Assembly: GCA_009926195.1 (NCBI GenBank)
Contig: RFPK01000063.1
Span: 1 to 9,029 of the forward strand
Length of the DNA stretch: 9,029 bases
Source of the DNA: Synechococcaceae bacterium WB4_1_0192
GTDB taxonomy: Bacteria; Cyanobacteriota; Cyanobacteriia; PCC-6307; Cyanobiaceae
Direction of reading: 5' to 3'
Below are positions 6,778 to 9,029 of this stretch, in pieces. The position numbers and the translations under genes are program-made. Numbering within the stretch: position 1 is the first letter of the stretch; each line of letters opens with the position of its first letter. The notes beneath the pieces are model-generated. The model saw only the letters and a list, made by a program, of their open reading frames with translations, searched no databases and was not told the DNA's origin.

Positions 6778-9029
6778 TGCTGGCCACCCAACGGATCGGT
6801 TTCCTCGAGCGCCTGCACAGCCCGGAGCGCCCGGTGCTGGTGTTCGACGGTGCTACGGGCACCTCGCTCCAGCAGATGAACCTCAGCGCCGAGGATTTCG
6901 GCGGCCCGGCCCTGGAGGGCTGCAACGAGAACCTCGTGTTCACGCGGCCCGACGCGGTGCAGGCGGTCCACCGCCAGTTCCTGGACGTCGGCTGCGATGT
7001 GATCGAGACGGACACCTTCGGGGCGGCTTCGATCGTGCTGGCGGAGTACGACCTTCAGGATCAGGCCTTCGCGATCAACAAACGCGCCGCCGAACTGGCA
7101 CGGGAGGTGGCCGATGCCTACTCCACCCCCGACAAGCCGCGCTTCGTGGCGGGTTCGATGGGCCCCACCACCAAGCTGCCCACCCTTGGGCACGTGAGCT
7201 TCGATGAGCTGCGGGACTCCTTCGCCGAGCAGGCCGAGGGGCTGATCGCCGGCGACGTCGATCTGTTCATCGTCGAGACCTGCCAGGACGTGCTGCAGAT
7301 CAAGGCGGCGCTGCAGGGGATCGAGCAGGCCTTTGCCAGAACCGGCCAGCGCCGGCCGCTGATGGTCAGCGTGACGATGGAGACCACCGGCACGATGCTG
7401 GTGGGCTCGGACATCGCCGCGGTGGTGGCGATCCTGGAGCCATTCCCGATCGATGTGCTCGGCCTGAACTGCGCCACCGGCCCGGAGCAGATGAAGGAGC
7501 ACGTGCGCTACCTGAGCGAGCACAGCCCGTTCGTCGTCAGCTGCATCCCCAATGCCGGGCTGCCGGAGAACATCGGCGGGGTCGCCCATTACCGGCTGAC
7601 CCCGCTGGAGATGAAGATGCAGCTGCTGCACTTCGTCGAGGATCTCGGCGTGCAGGTGATCGGCGGCTGTTGCGGCACCACCCCCGCCCACATCGGCGCC
7701 CTGGCGGAACTGGCCGCGGAACTGAAGCCGGCGGATCGGCGCGTGCGCACCCCCGAACTGCGGGCCAGCGCTGAGGATCCGCGCCCCGCCCTGGCCTATG
7801 AGCCGGCCGCCGCCTCGATCTATGGCACCACGCCTTACCTGCAGGACAACTCCTTCCTGATCATCGGCGAGCGCCTCAATGCCAGCGGCAGCAAGAAGGT
7901 GCGCGACCTGCTGGCCGCCGAGGACTGGGATGGCCTGGTGGCCGTGGCCCGCGGCCAGGTCAAGGAGAACGCCCACGTGCTCGACGTCAACGTCGATTAC
8001 GTCGGTCGTGATGGCGAGCGCGACATGCGCGAGCTGGTGAGCCGTCTGGTCACCAACGTCAACCTGCCGCTGATGCTCGACTCCACCGAGTGGCAGAAGA
8101 TGGAGGCCGGCCTGAAGATGGCCGGTGGCAAGTGCATCCTCAACTCCACCAACTACGAGGACGGCGACGAGCGCTTCTTCAAGGTGCTGGAGCTGGCCAG
8201 GGCCTACGGCGCCGGTGTGGTGGTGGGCACCATCGACGAGGAGGGCATGGCCCGCACGGCGGAGCGCAAGTTCGCGATCGCCCAGCGCGCCTACCGCGAT
8301 GCGCTCGAGTTCGGCATCCCTGCCCACGAGATCTTCTACGACCCCCTCGCTCTGCCGATCTCGACCGGCATCGAGGAGGATCGCGAGAACGGCCTGGCCA
8401 CGGTGCAGGCGATCCGGATGATCCGCGAGCGCCTGCCCGGTGTGCACGTGGTGCTCGGGGTCAGCAACGTCAGCTTCGGTCTGTCGCCGGCGGCGCGGAT
8501 CGTGCTCAATTCGGTGTTCCTGCACGACTGCTGCGAAGCGGGCATGGATGCGGCGATCGTCAGCCCGGCCAAGATCCTGCCCCTGGTCAAGATCAGTGAG
8601 GAGCACCAACGGGTGTGCCGTGATCTGATCAACGACAACCGTCGTTTCGATAACGGCGTCTGCGTCTACGACCCGCTCACCGAACTCACCAAGCTGTTCG
8701 AGGGTGTCAGCGCCAGGGAAGCCCGCGCCTCCGGCCCGCAGCTCAGTGATCTGCCGATCGAGGAGCGCCTCAGACAGCACATCATCGACGGCGAGCGGAT
8801 CGGCCTTGACGAAGCCCTGCGCATCGCGCTCGACAGCTACAAGCCGCTGGAGATCATCAACACGTTCCTGCTCGATGGCATGAAGGTGGTCGGCGAGCTG
8901 TTCGGCTCCGGCCAGATGCAGCTGCCGTTCGTGCTGCAGAGCGCTGAAACGATGAAGGCGGCCGTGGCCTTCCTCGAGCCGCTGATGGACAAGGTGGAGG
9001 GCGATGACGGCAGCGGCAGGCGCGCGGCC
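6777..9029 (+). CDS. metH: Cobalamin-dependent methionine synthase, N-terminal 751 residues (3' truncated by window)
   Basis: MetH transfers a methyl group from methyltetrahydrofolate to homocysteine through a corrinoid cofactor in the cytoplasm, making methionine and regenerating tetrahydrofolate. The frame is open from ATG 6777 to the window edge. The homocysteine domain (about 1-320) starts with LVFDGATGTSLQ and has the zinc cysteines C232 (GLNCATGP) and C298-C299 (GGCCGTTPAHI). The folate domain (about 358-625) begins FLIIGERLNASGSKK (360-374) and includes LDVNVDYVG (402-410), LDSTEW and GVSNVSF (561-567). The helical cap (about 655-745) contains DGMKVVGELFGSGQMQLP (700-717) and AFLEP. 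The cobalamin-binding DxHxxG motif and the reactivation domain would lie beyond 9029 and cannot be checked. Nothing in the visible part is degraded. No riboswitch precedes it, as the start overlaps the ilvE stop. Confidence 0.95.
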   Translation, partial: MLATQRIGFLERLHSPERPVLVFDGATGTSLQQMNLSAEDFGGPALEGCNENLVFTRPDAVQAVHRQFLDVGCDVIETDTFGAASIVLAEYDLQDQAFAINKRAAELAREVADAYSTPDKPRFVAGSMGPTTKLPTLGHVSFDELRDSFAEQAEGLIAGDVDLFIVETCQDVLQIKAALQGIEQAFARTGQRRPLMVSVTMETTGTMLVGSDIAAVVAILEPFPIDVLGLNCATGPEQMKEHVRYLSEHSPFVVSCIPNAGLPENIGGVAHYRLTPLEMKMQLLHFVEDLGVQVIGGCCGTTPAHIGALAELAAELKPADRRVRTPELRASAEDPRPALAYEPAAASIYGTTPYLQDNSFLIIGERLNASGSKKVRDLLAAEDWDGLVAVARGQVKENAHVLDVNVDYVGRDGERDMRELVSRLVTNVNLPLMLDSTEWQKMEAGLKMAGGKCILNSTNYEDGDERFFKVLELARAYGAGVVVGTIDEEGMARTAERKFAIAQRAYRDALEFGIPAHEIFYDPLALPISTGIEEDRENGLATVQAIRMIRERLPGVHVVLGVSNVSFGLSPAARIVLNSVFLHDCCEAGMDAAIVSPAKILPLVKISEEHQRVCRDLINDNRRFDNGVCVYDPLTELTKLFEGVSAREARASGPQLSDLPIEERLRQHIIDGERIGLDEALRIALDSYKPLEIINTFLLDGMKVVGELFGSGQMQLPFVLQSAETMKAAVAFLEPLMDKVEGDDGSGRRAA
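8274..8281. repeat. HIP1 octamer GCGATCGC
   Basis: A second copy of the cyanobacterial HIP1 palindrome, inside the folate domain of metH, between the codons for RKF and AQRAY. Confidence 0.6.

Noticed and set aside
6738..8780. A 680-residue open frame on the minus strand opposite metH
   Set aside because: It lies antisense to strongly conserved MetH domains and its product is rich in H, Q, R and G without any recognisable motif. It is a by-product of strand-asymmetric codon choice in high-GC DNA.

Overview
This 9 kb, high-GC, gene-dense window looks like chromosome from a picocyanobacterium of the Synechococcus/Cyanobium type. The evidence is a cyanobacterial-type HemJ, a small protein resembling the cyanobacterial DUF2811 family, an IlvE beginning with the cyanobacterial MHQFLP-type N-terminus, a CobN of cyanobacterial character, and two copies of the HIP1 octamer GCGATCGC (3398-3405, 8274-8281). 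No mobile elements, RNA genes or CRISPR arrays were seen.

Layout: (1) 1-143 is the C-terminal tail of an unidentified plus-strand gene, whose stop codon lies in a perfect 17-bp palindrome. (2) 192-2240 is a tight plus-strand run: a 76-aa DUF2811-like protein, hemJ (protoporphyrinogen oxidase, start overlapping the previous stop), a PHP-domain phosphoesterase five bases later, and a 177-aa protein of unknown function. (3) 5736-2274 on the minus strand is cobN, the large subunit of cobaltochelatase. It is interrupted: near 2811-2820 the sequence jumps from the conserved RISGLFRDA motif directly to VQVVLHNQDNREHDLL in another frame, so roughly 110 family residues are missing. (4) 5860-6777 is ilvE (branched-chain aminotransferase), whose stop overlaps the start of metH (cobalamin-dependent methionine synthase), which runs off the right edge.

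Theme: two genes concern tetrapyrroles (hemJ for heme/chlorophyll, cobN for corrinoid) and two concern amino acids (ilvE, metH). MetH needs a corrinoid cofactor, and CobN inserts cobalt into the corrin ring, so the broken cobN beside an apparently intact metH is the main puzzle. It may be a sequencing or assembly deletion or a real loss of function. The second item of interest is the DUF2811-like protein: it has a ribbon-helix-helix-like pattern, lies just downstream of the palindrome and is translationally coupled to hemJ, which suggests (as inference only) a local regulator and operator.
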